A stretch of DNA of 64,000 nt. It comes from Candolleomyces eurysporus (Eukaryota; Basidiomycota; Agaricomycetes; Agaricales; Psathyrellaceae). The translations under genes were made by a program, and so were the position numbers. The first letter of the stretch is position 1. Every line of letters begins with the position of its first letter. The notes beneath the pieces are model-generated. The model had not been told where the DNA came from, did no database searches, and saw nothing but the letters and a program-made list of their open reading frames with translations. Where the stretch lies: NCBI GenBank assembly GCA_027579435.1, contig JANBPK010000866.1, positions 1-64,000 on the forward strand, in the 5' to 3' direction. Positions 42,224-53,570 of the stretch are shown in pieces.

Positions 42224-44159
42224 ATGTTTTTAGCTCTCCCCTCAGGCCTTATCCTCCTCCTCCAGGTCCTCACCATCTCAGTGTCATCGCCATGCCTCGC
42301 TAGCGCTTCTAGTGGACCACCGAACGCTGGCATTGGCAGGGCTGTTGACTATGCTCCTTATACCGGATCGAATTCAGGTCGAGCTACAGCTCTAGGCTCG
42401 ATAGGGAAGATCCAAACCACACCGACCATTGTGTATAAACCTCGCTCTCTTGAATTCCTGCACAAGACCCGACTGCGTTCACTACAGCACTCAGAATGCC
42501 AGGCTCAAGCTGCCAACGGAACGGAGAGGTTGGAATGGGATGCAGTTCAAGTTCAAGGACCCCACGTCGGAGATCGACATACCCTGGCACAGCTGGCACG
42601 TATGGCAGGGAATGCTTATGCCTTGCCTGGTCAGAAGAATTGGTATGAGGTGGACAGTGCTTGGAATACTGTGAGTAACTCCCGACACGTTCTTTCAAGT
42701 TAGTACTGATATGGTGTGCAGAGCTTCCCATTTGGCTGGGAAGAGGGAGAGGGCTTTAGAGGCCAGGTCTTCATATCTTCTGACAACAATACTGTGGTCC
42801 TCTCTATCAAGGGAACGACGCTGAGCGGCCCTACGTCCCAACTAGACAAGTACAATGATAATCTGTAAGTGAACCGGGCCGCGGCATTCAATCCCCGTTA
42901 ACAATTCATTCCAGGCTTTTCTCATGTTGCTGTGCACGCCATGCATGGGTCCTCAAGACCGTATGCAACTGTTTCTCTAACGGATGGCACTGCGATAATC
43001 AATGCCTCTCTGATGCACTCATCGAAGACAGCCTTTTCTATTCCGTCGGAACTGTAAGTCCCTTCATTCAACCAGCTTGACCCATATTCACGCTCTTCAA
43101 CTTTAGAAACTCATAGACGACCTGCTACGGATCTACCCCGGGGCTAATGTCTGGCTCGTTGGCCATTCGCTCGGTGGCGCCCTCGCCAGTTTACTGGGAG
43201 CCACATACGGCCTTNCCCGCCGTCGCATTCGAGTCCCCTGGCGAACGCCTCGCTGCTCAGCGTCTCCACCTCCCTCTTCCTCCCATTGACAACGACACCG
43301 ACCCTACTAGCCCTGACACGCCACCCTCCGACTCTGTTTCCGGACTTATCTCACCTTTCCTGGAATCCATAGTCAATACTTTCAACACGGTATTCCAAGT
43401 CCAGCTCCCTACACCCCGAGTNCCCGCGTACCCCACCGGGCCCACGCCCCGAAACCCCTCTCGCGTCTTCGATAACACACGTCTACCATACCGCCGACCC
43501 TATCCCATTCGGTACCTGCTCAGGCCTGTACTCTGCCTGTGCCTCTGCAGGCTACGCCCTCGAAACCAAATGCCATCTCGGGAAGAGTATCATCCTCGAT
43601 ACGGTCAGCCGAAAGCATTGGCTAGTGGATGTGAGGAAGCACGTTATTAGGGAGGTCGTGAAGCTCCTTGATATGCCAAAGGATGGGGAACCTGGAGGCG
43701 TTGATTGGGGGGATGAGAGTGGTGACAATGACGATGATGATGGAGGGGATGAGGACCCAGAGCCTTGTAAAGACTGGGATGATTGGTGTATGCAACAACG
43801 GCAGTCAGACGTCGCTCCCTCGTCGAAGTTCGGGTATGGGTTAGTGTCCCGCCTTCAAGCGAACTTGTGGGGATGGGGACCTGGCAAGGGAGGTAAGAAG
43901 AAGAAAGGAGATGACAAGAAGAAGAAGAAGGATGGGGATGGCGAGGACGGGGACGGAAAGAAGAAAATCAGTAATCGTGTACCGAGGCCTGTAATCGAGG
44001 TTGACTGTGTGGTATGTTCGCTCTTGGTCTGGTTTGCTAGCCTTGCGGCTGATTCTTGCTTTGTAGGACTGCTATCGCTGGGAGTTTGGCTCTTTTAAGG
44101 ATGAGCAGATAGATGACCCAACCGTTGGGAATGCGTCCCTTCAGGAGGAAACACCCTGA
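42224..44159 (+). CDS. ATG15: Vacuolar autophagic phospholipase Atg15
   Basis: Atg15 is a vacuole-lumen lipase that opens autophagic and multivesicular bodies by degrading their membrane. Exons are 42224-42670, 42722-42864, 42915-43053, 43107-44011 and 44067-44159. With the Ns at 43215 and 43422 dropped, the frame is continuous for 574 residues. An N-terminal hydrophobic segment ([18 protein letters not shown]) fits the signal anchor. Family signatures are [47 protein letters not shown] and the lipase box [14 protein letters not shown] (Ser nucleophile). Downstream are [14 protein letters not shown] (Asp) and VDVRKHVI (His). The C-terminal tail is acidic and lysine-rich, ending [14 protein letters not shown]. 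Both Ns sit beside CCC runs and create false frameshifts. Confidence 0.93.
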
Positions 44160-44498
44160 TCTCGTCGTTTCTGCTTCGTATTGCTGCCTAGCGGTGCGTA
44201 CCGCGATAGTTATTCCCTGATGGAGTGCTTACATAGCGGTAGTAGCATAAGGGAGGTTATTGGCATCTCTGCACGGACTGCTCTGTCTCCTGCTCAATAG
44301 TTTATCGTGGATCATAATGGTCAGAGGAATCATTGTACGAATAGTGTTACACATCGTGATGTCTGAATGCAAATACTGCCCCGAACGTTGGAACCCAGAA
44401 AAGTGCACGAAACTAACATACAAATACATCGTAATCATGACAAAGGGGGAAACCGAAACCGAATAATAACTTCAAATGACCATTGTCATGCATTGTCA

Positions 44499-46002
44499 CT
44501 AAACCGCAATCTCCGACACTTGCAGATTAACATCCCCCTTCGCCAACGAAGCTGAGAACGCCGACTCCAAGAACTCTCCCGCAAGCGAGTCAAACCTCTG
44601 CCCAGGTTTCTGATGCAGCTGCCTGAACACCCGAGGCTTCCCATCTCGCCCTCCAAACGCAAAGCACTGACTGTCTCCGCCCTTACCTCGCTCTTTCCTT
44701 CCCGTGCACCCTTCCGCGAGGAACTCGACACACCTCAGCATGGGTAACGTATTGGCAGGGTTCCGCTCCACCAAAGCCTTATCGAATTCCCCGAAGAGAA
44801 TGCTTCGAAGGATGTGCATCGTGCACACTTCTTCGTTCCACTTTCCAGCGACTTTTGGGAGGAAGGTAAGAGCGATCTTGGTCAGCTCTGGAGCGTTGAG
44901 AGACGAAATTAGCTTTCCGAGAACACCGTCCATGCCTGTATCGGTGATGAAGTCATCATTGTCATGACCATCACGGCCGAAGAGCAGAGAAGGAGATGAA
45001 GACGAGGAGTGTGGGGAAGGGTCAACGGCATGTTCGTAATCCATGAGATGTTCGGGTTGCAGACCTTGCCAATCGGAAACCAACTCGACTTGCGAGAGCG
45101 TGCACATCAGACGTAAAGCCCGGAGGTTGGAGAAGGTGAGATCTGGCGAGCATAGGACTTTTGAGATGAAGAGTTAGTTAGCTTGTCGGCGTACGAGTGG
45201 ATTTCATGGAGACTTACGCTCCAAAGACGTCGTATCCGTCGAGACAAAGTATAAATCCAACTCCTCGACGGTCTCGGCAACACCCATTAATAGGTCTTCT
45301 GGGAAGATAGTGAACCACCCTTTCGCTCTGTATTCCAGCTTCTTGAGACTTCCATGCTTCTTTAGTTGACCGAGTACCCAATCGAGGACACCCGGTTCGA
45401 CATTCCCCAGCTCTTGTGAGATACGAAGGGAAGCGAGGTTGGATGAGAGATGGAGGTTGGGTGACACACTGAGTTGATTCCCGTATGTTGGGGGGCTCGC
45501 GAAGGCATTGTCGCCCAATGAGAGCTGTTTTAATCTGGGGAAAGCGCACAAGAATTGGACTAAAGCGGTGGGGGAAGGAAACACGAGGCCTCTGATGTCG
45601 AGATCATCGATGCGCTCGGAGAACACGGTGGATACCGCTGAAAGCAGATAAGGGGGCAAACACGTTGAGCAAGGTTTGATACGAATGGAGTGAAGATTGG
45701 GGAGGCTGATCGAGGCGAAGCCAGCGATGTGGTAGGGGGTCAAGGTGGCATCCAGCTGAAGGCGCCGGACGCAGCGGATGAATGTGGGGGGAAACCCTGC
45801 CGCGGGTGAGGTCGATGAATTTCTGGTAGCGTGCATAGCGACTTGTCAGTCTATATCCAGTGACATCGACGTCTCTGAATAGCCATTGGCGGCATATGGC
45901 TACCCAATCCCGACGAACCAGGCTACACCGAGTAAGTGCCGGGAAGTCGTTTCGGAGATGTGATAAGATTATTTCTATGATCTCGAGAGGAGCTTCACTC
46001 AT
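44499..46002 (-). CDS. F-box protein with leucine-rich C-terminal region
   Basis: ATG 46002 starts MSEAPLEIIEIILSHLRNDF, then CSLVRRDWVAICRQWLFRDV, an F-box that would bind Skp1 in an SCF ubiquitin ligase. LRR-like strands follow (LPNLHSIRIKPC, FPRLKQLSLGDN, SLKKLEYRAKGW, VEELDLYFVSTD). A 3' exon then follows, spliced through an intron that starts GTAAGTCTCC near 45222 and ends CAAAAG, continuing FSNLRALRLMC. The frame changes within FIDLTRGRVSP / FIRCVRRLQLD at the G6/C6 run 45785-45790. Removing one base restores a single frame, so either the assembly is wrong or the gene carries a real frameshift. The C-terminus (FLESAFSASLAKGDVNLQV) resembles that of the next gene (46326), so the two are tandem paralogs. 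Confidence 0.7.
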
Positions 46003-46325
46003 CGTTGAAGGAGGAAAAAGTGGAGGTGGTCGTACTTTAGAGGCGAGTGGGAACGGTGGGGATGATGGTGAGTTGGCAGAAAATGTGTGCGGCGTTATCA
46101 AGCTCGGCTTCAACGTTTTATAGATGAATGCTAGGCTGGAGCATGACGTGAACATGGGTCACGAGCTCGAACGAGCCTGAGCCGTTATTAGCCGTTGGAA
46201 GGGTTGTCCATTTGGGGATGAGTTTGGTTCCGGGCGGGAAGAAGTTGTGAAATGCGAAAGGTGGAAGAAAGGAAAGTATAAAACAAGTGGAAATGTGGCT
46301 CTTGGTCTTGTGACTATTCGTTAGC

Positions 46326-47756
46326 TTAAAATAACGCATTTAGAGTCAGGTCTTGACTTGTGTCTACAACTTGCAGCGTAACCGAGCCTTGAGCGAGGGT
46401 AAGTGGAAAAGCCATTTCCAAAAATGTCGACGTCATTGCTTCGAAACAGAGAGCGTCACGGTAAGGTTTGGGGAGCGGAATACGACATGCCGAATTATCG
46501 TTTCGGAGTGATTGGGGACAGTCCAGATTGCGCGGTGTCGGAATATGTTCTTCACATGTGAAAGAAATGGTATGAAGGTTTGGGAATGGATGCTGCAACT
46601 GCGATAACGTTTTGTCGAGTTCCGTAAATCGAATGCGATGCAATGTCTCCAGCGGGTATAAGGATCCGAAGTGGCCTGTTTCCGAGGGGGCGAAAAAATT
46701 AAAGATTAGTTCTTGAAATCGTGGTGCTTGAGCTTGAAATAGCTCTTTGGAGAGCGCGGGGATAACTGGTAAATCAATGAGAGAAAAATGCCCCGTGGAA
46801 CTGGAATCGTCATCTCGAAATTCACTCTCACTGCTGGCCATCTGGTCGCTGGAGACGGGGATCCCTAGTTTCAATGTCCTAAGCCGTGGAAACGAGAATC
46901 CTGGATTTCCGAGCCCTGGCAGGTTTCGGACGGATATGTCAGTACATATCTCAAAGCTCAAACCGGAACACACACCGTTCAACACGGAAAAGGGTCGAAT
47001 ATCAAGCTCCAGTTCTTCGAGATAAGGCGAAACGGATTCCATAAGCGCCTGGATACGGTCTGGTTGCGTCACGACCCCCAATAGCCTCAGGGTCTGTAAA
47101 GTCTTCTGGGACCGGAGTTGATCAGCCAACCAATGGAGGAAGGTTTCCTCGAATGTTGCTCCGAGATTCATCGAAAGGCAGAGCGACTTCAGAGGAGGTA
47201 ATATCCAATGACGTTCCTCTATCTCTCGATGAGCGTCCATCCAGACCGCAAGCGACCTAGCATCGCCTAATGCCAACTTCTGGAGTTCACGGAATGAACA
47301 GATGAAGTCCGCCAACGTCCTGCGCATGATAAAGGCGGCGCCCGCGATATCGAGGTGAATGATTTGCGGAAACTGCTTGGAAATGGCTTGAAAGTATTCG
47401 GAGCTTGGTCCCAATTCCTTCGTTTGGTATTTGACCGATAGGGAGTATAACTTGGCCAGCTTGCCTGAATCAAGTGCTTCGATGTCTTCTGGCTCCAAAC
47501 GGTCATCGAGTGTGATGTGTTCGACGTAGGGGACGAATGTAGGTATGACGGGTGCTGCAAGAAGCTCCACAAATTCATGGAAGCGTTCCTTGCCTTGCGG
47601 GGAAGCGAATTCGAGGGCTTTGAAGATCCTAGGACGGCAGAACAGCTGCCAGTCCTTGCAGACGAGACAGCATTTCAAAGCGTCGGAAAAGTTCCCCAAG
47701 AGGGATTCGAGAATGAGTTTCTGGAGGTCACTGTACAGAGCGATTTCGCCGTCCAT
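46326..47756 (-). CDS. F-box/LRR protein (476 aa)
   Basis: A single open frame from ATG 47756 (MDGEIALYSDLQKLILESLL) to TAA 46326. The F-box is ILESLLGNFSDALKCCLVCKDWQLFCRPRIFKAL. The rest shows irregular leucine-rich strands (LQKLALGDARSL, LKSLCLSMNLGA, LQTLRLLGVV, LEELELDIRPF, LRTLKLGIPV, LETLHRIRFTEL), suited to recognising a substrate for an SCF ubiquitin ligase. An upstream in-frame stretch of 26 codons (to 47834) has no ATG and is ignored. The C-terminal FLEMAFPLTLAQGSVTLQVVDTS matches the end of the 44499 gene. It is intact and intronless. Confidence 0.8.
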   Translation of the reverse strand: MDGEIALYSDLQKLILESLLGNFSDALKCCLVCKDWQLFCRPRIFKALEFASPQGKERFHEFVELLAAPVIPTFVPYVEHITLDDRLEPEDIEALDSGKLAKLYSLSVKYQTKELGPSSEYFQAISKQFPQIIHLDIAGAAFIMRRTLADFICSFRELQKLALGDARSLAVWMDAHREIEERHWILPPLKSLCLSMNLGATFEETFLHWLADQLRSQKTLQTLRLLGVVTQPDRIQALMESVSPYLEELELDIRPFSVLNGVCSGLSFEICTDISVRNLPGLGNPGFSFPRLRTLKLGIPVSSDQMASSESEFRDDDSSSTGHFSLIDLPVIPALSKELFQAQAPRFQELIFNFFAPSETGHFGSLYPLETLHRIRFTELDKTLSQLQHPFPNLHTISFTCEEHIPTPRNLDCPQSLRNDNSACRIPLPKPYRDALCFEAMTSTFLEMAFPLTLAQGSVTLQVVDTSQDLTLNALF

Positions 47757-47834
47757 GGCTGTCTTGCTGGCCGGCAGGAACAAAGGGTGCTTAACCCCGA
47801 GTCTCGGCCGGTGCACCCACACCAGGGTTTTCAA

Positions 47835-48519
47835 CGCAACGATATCATGATGGGGAACTCACTCACGATGGTTTCAATTGGGTCTCAAAGCAGACCGAAG
47901 CAGGCATTATAAAAACACCGGTTCATCATGGTAATTCAGCGCAGTTTGAAGACCCGGGCTCAGCGGAAGTAATCGATGCGTATTAGCTACATTTACGTTA
48001 CCACAATCCCCAAAGTTTTCTTATTCAAATGTTTGAATGATCATGACTTGAAACGAGAGACATGGGACGTTTGCTGATTTCAAGTAGTTAAGAGAGGAGT
48101 GCGAGTTTGAGGAAGGTTCGCGGCGTTTCAATTTCTCGCGACGCGATATTTGGTGTAATCCTCTCTTCCAAACACCGTCCGGGTTGTCTCCAAACGCAGG
48201 CTTGGGTTTCCGTTCTTTACATGTCCCCACAACCGGCGCGGTCCCCGAAGGCGTCCAGATCTTCTACGGACTAGCTAATACACGTGCTCTAGTATGCTCT
48301 CTAAAACATGCAGTTCCATCCTATCATCCACGAGACATTCAGCTAAATGTTCCTTGCAGACAACGCTGGTAGCGGTGGATTGCTACCGGATGAAGGGGCC
48401 GGATGATAGTCCGATTAATTTCCTTGAGTCAAAGGAAGAAGAAACCCGGCCACAAAATCCAGCTCTTTCACAACAAAGTCGTATGTCCCTACCCACTACC
48501 TAAAGAAGTAGGTAAAATT
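47835..48519. other. Intergenic stretch
   Basis: About 680 bp between the F-box/LRR gene and an F-box pseudogene. Small ORFs overlap on both strands without motifs. 'tgcagctaaa/tgttccttgcag' at 48340 resembles the 3' end of the F-box copy at 54590-54660, so a short duplicated tail may be present. Confidence 0.35.
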
Positions 48520-49960
48520 TCATATTAAAGGTTTGTTGGCGGTAAACCAGACAAAAAATCCCAGAGCACTTTGACGAATGAATGAACGTGCCTGTCGATA
48601 AGAGGGTTAACGCGTAAAGCAAGGGGGTCTTCTTTTGACCATTCGAAACCACTCGAAGGGGTCTCCGCTTCCGAAGAAGCGGTCGATATACCGGTCCAAA
48701 GTTACAAGATTCCTCAGCGAAACTGCTTTTGTAGAGCCGAGGAATTTGACGTGACTAAGTTCCTTCTTGATGTAGCTGTTTGGAAGAGTTTTGAAGGGAA
48801 GTTCGCGAAAGACTGGGGCTTTTCCCCGGAATTTACATATCGANTTTTTTGAATTCCTGATGGCTTTCGCTCAACGTCAAACCATAGCCTTTTGGGATGA
48901 AGGCAATACGGATTTTCTGCAAGTAACTTGCTGTCTGGAGGAGAGGGGTAAGTGTTGCCGGGAAGCATCTTGGTAGGCCTCGATGCTTGATCCTGCTGCT
49001 CCTCCGAGATTAACGAGGTCCAACCATTCGAGGAGAGGCATGTGTAGGTGATCAAGTAGAGTGTGTCGTTCCAAGAGATTTAATCCGTAATCTTGAACCT
49101 CGAAGGTGAGTCACATCTTGATCGAGCTCGAAAAGTCGCCTTCGGGTTCCAGCGAGAAGTAATTATGTTAGATTCGGGGGCTTCTGAAGAACTTGTAGGA
49201 CATTAAAAGCGATTTCCATGTTAGGGAGGAAAGGGGAAGATACCAACGATTTATGTAGGATTGGTGCGTGAATTGCAATACAGTTTCCCTTTGAAAATCC
49301 GTATTCATCGTAGATGAAAAGCTCTTTGAGGAGCGGCATCTAGTGTGCACCTGGAAAGTTCAACAGCCTACAAGCCTGAGCGCCCTGCATTGCCCCGTGC
49401 ATGGGAGACCTGGGACGGAAAACCTAGACGATCCTGCAAGAGGTTTAGATGCCGGTCACACAAGAGTAGGATTTCCGGGAGATGGACCTCCAGATAAAAG
49501 AGTGTCTGCGATGAGCCAGCGATCCCGAATCTGCGGTAATCCTCTGGCAATGTCCCTCCAGTACTTGCAGACCCGAACCAATGTATAGCATGTGGGCGCA
49601 CCGGGAGGTCATCCTGCTCGCCACCGGGGGACTAGGAGAATTGTGTATCCTCGGTGCACGCGAGAGGATAGTAGATGTTTCCCCCAAGCAGGATATCACG
49701 AAATTCTGGGTCAGAATCTCGGGTGGCACGAGGCAGATGGTTCGGAACTAACGATATTGTCCACAGTAGGTTCCGTTCGACCTTTAAACTCGCGGCCTGC
49801 GCCTCTAGAGCATCGATAAGAATGCGGGCAGCCTCTGTCTTGCGTTTCAATAATGAGCGCTCCCTCCTGCACTTCTCCCTCTCCGATCGAACATTGACAA
49901 CGTCATTGGAAAACCGGTCTGATCGTTACATTGGGATAACTTGCATGTGTCGATGGCCAT
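48520..49960 (-). pseudogene. F-box pseudogene, chimera of two array subtypes
   Basis: The 5' half on minus (49960-49370) matches the subtype at 54590: KRKTEAARILIDALEAQA, then LPPEILTQNFVISCLGE. The frame shifts around 49690 and 49600. The 3' half (49130-48520) instead resembles the subtype of 59715/56900: FRELPSKLFQTAT, a KVLDSPKP-type stretch and the RYIDRFL region. Several frame changes and an N at 48844 break it, and no continuous frame exists. A recombination between neighbouring paralogs followed by decay explains it best. It marks the left edge of the F-box/Tim17 array. Confidence 0.65.
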
Positions 49961-50335
49961 CATGATCGACCTACAGAAGCATATCCACAGGAAGATAGTC
50001 TTAAATAAGTGAGCTCACGGAATGCCAGAATGCCAGGGGCAAGGGCAGGCAGAGGTTTTAAAAAGAGGGCGTTGACTGGGAGGACGATGAGGGCACCCGA
50101 CTATGATGCCGCCGATGTTCACCATGTCTTCTCAATCAATTTCCTAATGACGATGCGACCCTAACCTGGAATACGTTGACAGAGAGTAAACTTACTTGCG
50201 AGTCAGCGCTCACCCCTGGGGAACCGAAAGTCGTGGCAGCTGGTAGATCGATAGCAAGAGTGTAGTGTACAAGATAACTACGACGAATTTGCACAAGGTC
50301 CGTTCAAATCAATGCACGTATAGACAGTGAAGTGG

Positions 50336-51748
50336 TCAAGTCAAACGCTTTTGATCCTCGTGGTTCGGTAATTCAAGCCCGGCCAAGTGCACCGGTCTGC
50401 TCCCACCGAGATTGACGTCGAGGACGTTGGTAGTGGGAAAGGAATAATGATGATGTACGTTGGTACCACCGAGTTGAATGTTGCCGATCTGTTGAATCGT
50501 CGAGCCGGCAAAGAGTCCCGCGATGGCGCTGGCGGTCATGCCTGTGACCTCCTGGGGCTGCTCGGGCTGTGGCACAGGGTCGGGCTGGAGACCATCCTCA
50601 AGGATGCGATCCAGCTCATCCTCCGGATCGCCTTCGAATTCTTCAACCCGCTTGACGACCTTGGAGGCTTCACGCATATCCCCACGGGTCATATCTATCA
50701 ATTGTTGCATGCGGTCTTCGTCTGGCCATCCTGCTTTGCCGGAGTCCTCATCCACCTCATCATCAGCACCCTCTGAGTTCCCCCCTTCGCCCTCCTCTCT
50801 ATCTTCTTCACCACCGCTCCTGCCGTTCGGAGCGATACGACCGAGAGCAGTCCTGAGGTATGTCTCCACGTCCTTTTCATGACTAGGAAGGGCACAAATG
50901 TCGACCATCTCGATAATTTTTGGATTTTGCCGACAGCGATTCATGATCCCGCTTTCAGGTCTGGTGAAGATGGCGAATGAAAGAGGTAGTCGGCTGGATT
51001 GGAGTCTGAGAACGAGGTCAAGAACCAGGGTGTGGGCTTTGTCGCTCTCTTTTCTGGTCGGCCCTTGGCGATTGGGGGCCAATGCGATGCACTCGTCCAG
51101 CCCGTCGAGGATGATCCACCATTTTACTTGTTCCTGGTCTTCGTCAGCTGCAGATTGTGCTCCTTTCAGCGACTGAAATGGCGCGATAATGAGCTTGTCG
51201 ACCTGTCGTCTCAGGGCTGCTTGTGCGATCGTCGGATTTTGGCTGATGGCATTTGCGATACCATTCTCGAGCCCTTGGATGTAGCGGGCAAGCTGCGTTG
51301 CGAGTGTGGTCACCAGCATTGAGGGGTTATTGCGGTTTGGGGACGTTCTGTCAAAAAAGAACGCGGCGCCCAGGATGCCTTCGTCCTCGTATCGCTCTGC
51401 CAGGGTTTGGGCGATGGCGGACTTGCCTTGACCTGAAAGTGAGTGAATCACTACGATCGGCTTATCCGATTCAGTGATGCGTTTGAAGACGTCTCCTCGA
51501 GTTTCGGGATAGCATAATGGAGGTGGGTATCGGTCATTAGAGTCGTGCAATGCTCCTGTAGCAACATTCTGGTGTATATATTGCAAGGCTTATGCTCTTA
51601 TTTTAGTTTGAGACTATTCCTTGACTCGGATGCACTCACTTTGGGGGGCCACTATATTATTGGTAGTATTCACGGTGATATCACGAACGCTAATGTTTTC
51701 AGCATTATGGAAGAAGTTGACCGAGCTGCCGTTTTGCTGGAATGCCAT
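50336..51748 (-). CDS. Short NACHT/STAND NTPase
   Basis: NACHT NTPases are switch-like signalling proteins of fungal heterokaryon incompatibility and immunity. Exon 1 (51748-51640) encodes MAFQQNGSSVNFFHNAENIS..., the short Asn-rich N-terminus common in agaricomycete STAND proteins. After a 51-nt intron, exon 2 (51588-50336) gives QYIHQNVATGALHDSNDRYP, Walker A HSLSGQGKSAIAQ, Walker B KWWIILDGLDEC and a sensor-like FAIFTRPESG. The total is 453 residues, with no ankyrin, WD or TPR repeats after the NTPase. Instead an acidic linker leads to a C-terminus with IAGLFAGSTIQQIGNIQLGG, then TNVHHHYSFPTTN. It is intact. It lies between an F-box pseudogene and a Tim17 fragment, apparently an insertion into the array or a flanking resident gene. 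Confidence 0.85.
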
Positions 51749-52004
51749 GGCGGGCAAGGCGAAAGGGGGATGGCGTGCGTATGATCCCAAAAGGGTTTGA
51801 ACCGCAGCTAGATACAGATACAGTGATAGAGTTCGAATTTCTCCTTAGCGCGGATGTAGGATGGTCCAGAACTTTGGAGGACGCTGGATCGTCGCCAGTA
51901 ACACATACACACACACTTATGTATCAAATATGGTCGTCACTGTGCGGCTGCAACTAGCACAATCGTCGTGGTTGTTTATACTGCGGCCAAGGACAGGAGT
52001 TATC

Positions 52005-52013
52005 GCAGGTTTC
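52005..52013. repeat. Target-site duplication GCAGGTTTC (left)
   Basis: Exact 9-bp copy of 53357-53365. Both copies border the inverted repeats of the MULE-like element. Confidence 0.9.
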
Positions 52014-53356
52014 ACTGAACGCAATTCGACCAGCAAGAATGTTCGAAACTGATGTTATGTCAGCTGAAATACGTCATGCCTCGTCGGTCGCGCCTCTTCC
52101 ACACATAAGCGGTCCTGCACGTAGATTAGATATCCGTGTCATTGAACTAGTCCCTAGGGTAGTAGAAATCTGTAGAAACGCGTTTGCCGTTGATGATTTT
52201 GAGTGTGCCATTTAGAACAGGAGTCAAATAACATAATAATCAAAATTTGTATATTTGTTGTAACCTCTTCTAAGTTCTAGGGCATTGACCACCCTCCGAA
52301 GCTTTTCCTGAGTCCTTAGTCGTGTAGTGCTTGGGAGACGCCCTTTAAGACAACGGAATGCTTGTAGAATCATTGGAGGTAGCCGATAGCAAAATAAGTG
52401 GGGTGGGGGAGTGTTCATTTGTCTCTTTGATCTCTTTAGCGTGCGCGATGAGAAGGTGATGCAACTTGAACCGAGTGGCATGCTCATGCCTCTCATGATC
52501 CCCCTGCTTTCTCTTGAGTGCTGGTGGCGTTCCGAAGCTAGCAGATACATTGATAGTTTGAGGGAAAGATAGGATTTCATCAAGTATTACAGGGGTTCCC
52601 TTTTGTACAAGTGTCGACGAGGCCATCGAGGAATGTTTGTTGATTCCGAGGCCTATAAGGACTCGGGTACTTGTACCCTGGGGTTCTCAGTGCCAAGCCC
52701 GACACAAAACCAGACCAGGTGACTCCCATCATTTTTGACATGTGATCTGCTTCTCTGCCTGCGCGCTCTCTTTCTCTGATTTTCTTAGTCTATAGGCCTC
52801 GGAATCGCCGCGCGCAGCGACGGCCTCTAGCCACAAGTAAGTTATCAAACAGGCGCGTCGCGTCACCAGCACACATGAGCCCAAGGGACTAAACAAATAT
52901 TTTAGGAAAGTACCGAAAAAACAGTAAATATAAGTTTTAATCACCATTTGACTCCTACTCCGTATGGCACGCACAAAGCTCTCAACGGTGAACGCGTTTC
53001 TACCCTAGTGAGGGGTAAGTGGGCCGTCAGTGCAGCATATTCCGAGGTCTTTTCCTTTCTTTTTTTAACAGGGTCCCACTTTAGTCCTTATAAATATCAA
53101 AAGAAAGGAAAAGGAAAGAAGAAATGAGACAGGTTCGAACGCGCGAGCTGAGAATTGTCACGTGGGGAACGTACAGTTCAAAAGCTTGGCGCCCCCAGTC
53201 CGGGGGTACAAAACCCGAGGTTTTAGAGACCTCGGAATTCAGGACACCGATATCTAATCTAATCTACGTGCACTTGTGGAAGAGGCGCGATGGTGACGTA
53301 TTTCAGCTGACAGAACATCAGTTTCGAACATTCTTGCTGGTCGAATTGCGTTTAGT
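52014..53356. mobile_element. Non-autonomous Mutator-like element (1,343 bp)
   Basis: Long terminal inverted repeats of about 120 bp: the left starts ACTGAACGCAATTCGACCAG and the right end is the inverse of ACTAAACGCAATTCGACCAG. Similarity continues to about 52137 and 53232. The 9-bp flanking duplication and long TIRs fit Mutator-like elements. The interior has no transposase. Minus-strand ORFs 52224-52626 overlap in two frames, suggesting a decayed short gene, and AT-rich sequence fills the rest. Confidence 0.85.
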
Positions 53357-53365
53357 GCAGGTTTC
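53357..53365. repeat. Target-site duplication GCAGGTTTC (right)
   Basis: Exact copy of 52005-52013, directly after the right inverted repeat of the MULE-like element. Confidence 0.9.
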
Positions 53366-53570
53366 GTAGTGTCTGATAGTGGGGGTATGGCTGCTACGTT
53401 CCTCGTAACTTCACTTCTCGTGTATATGTTGATGATGATCAAAGGAGAAGAACCTACTAGTATTTCATTGACGTACCGGTCGTGTTTTGGTGTAGTGGGT
53501 TTTTAGGTCTACGAGAATCCGTCGCCAACCCTGCGCTGTGGTGTACCCTGCCATGGTAGCAAGGCGCTCG

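Larger units (their letters stand above)
51945..53530 (+). pseudogene. Tim17-like 5' gene fragment, split by a MULE-like insertion
   Basis: 51945-52013 encodes AATSTIVVVVYTA...GVIAGF, and 53366-53420 continues VVSDSGGMAATFL up to a donor-like GTAACT. An exon near 53500 reads LRESVANPALW. Together they match exons 2-3 of the complete gene at 61560 (AATSAILVGVYSAV..., then AGFVAFNSGVTAATFFG and LREFIVSPAL). The element at 52014-53356 interrupts it exactly between Phe and Val, duplicating GCAGGTTTC. The fragment ends where the next F-box copy begins, so the gene was already incomplete before the insertion. Confidence 0.75.
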
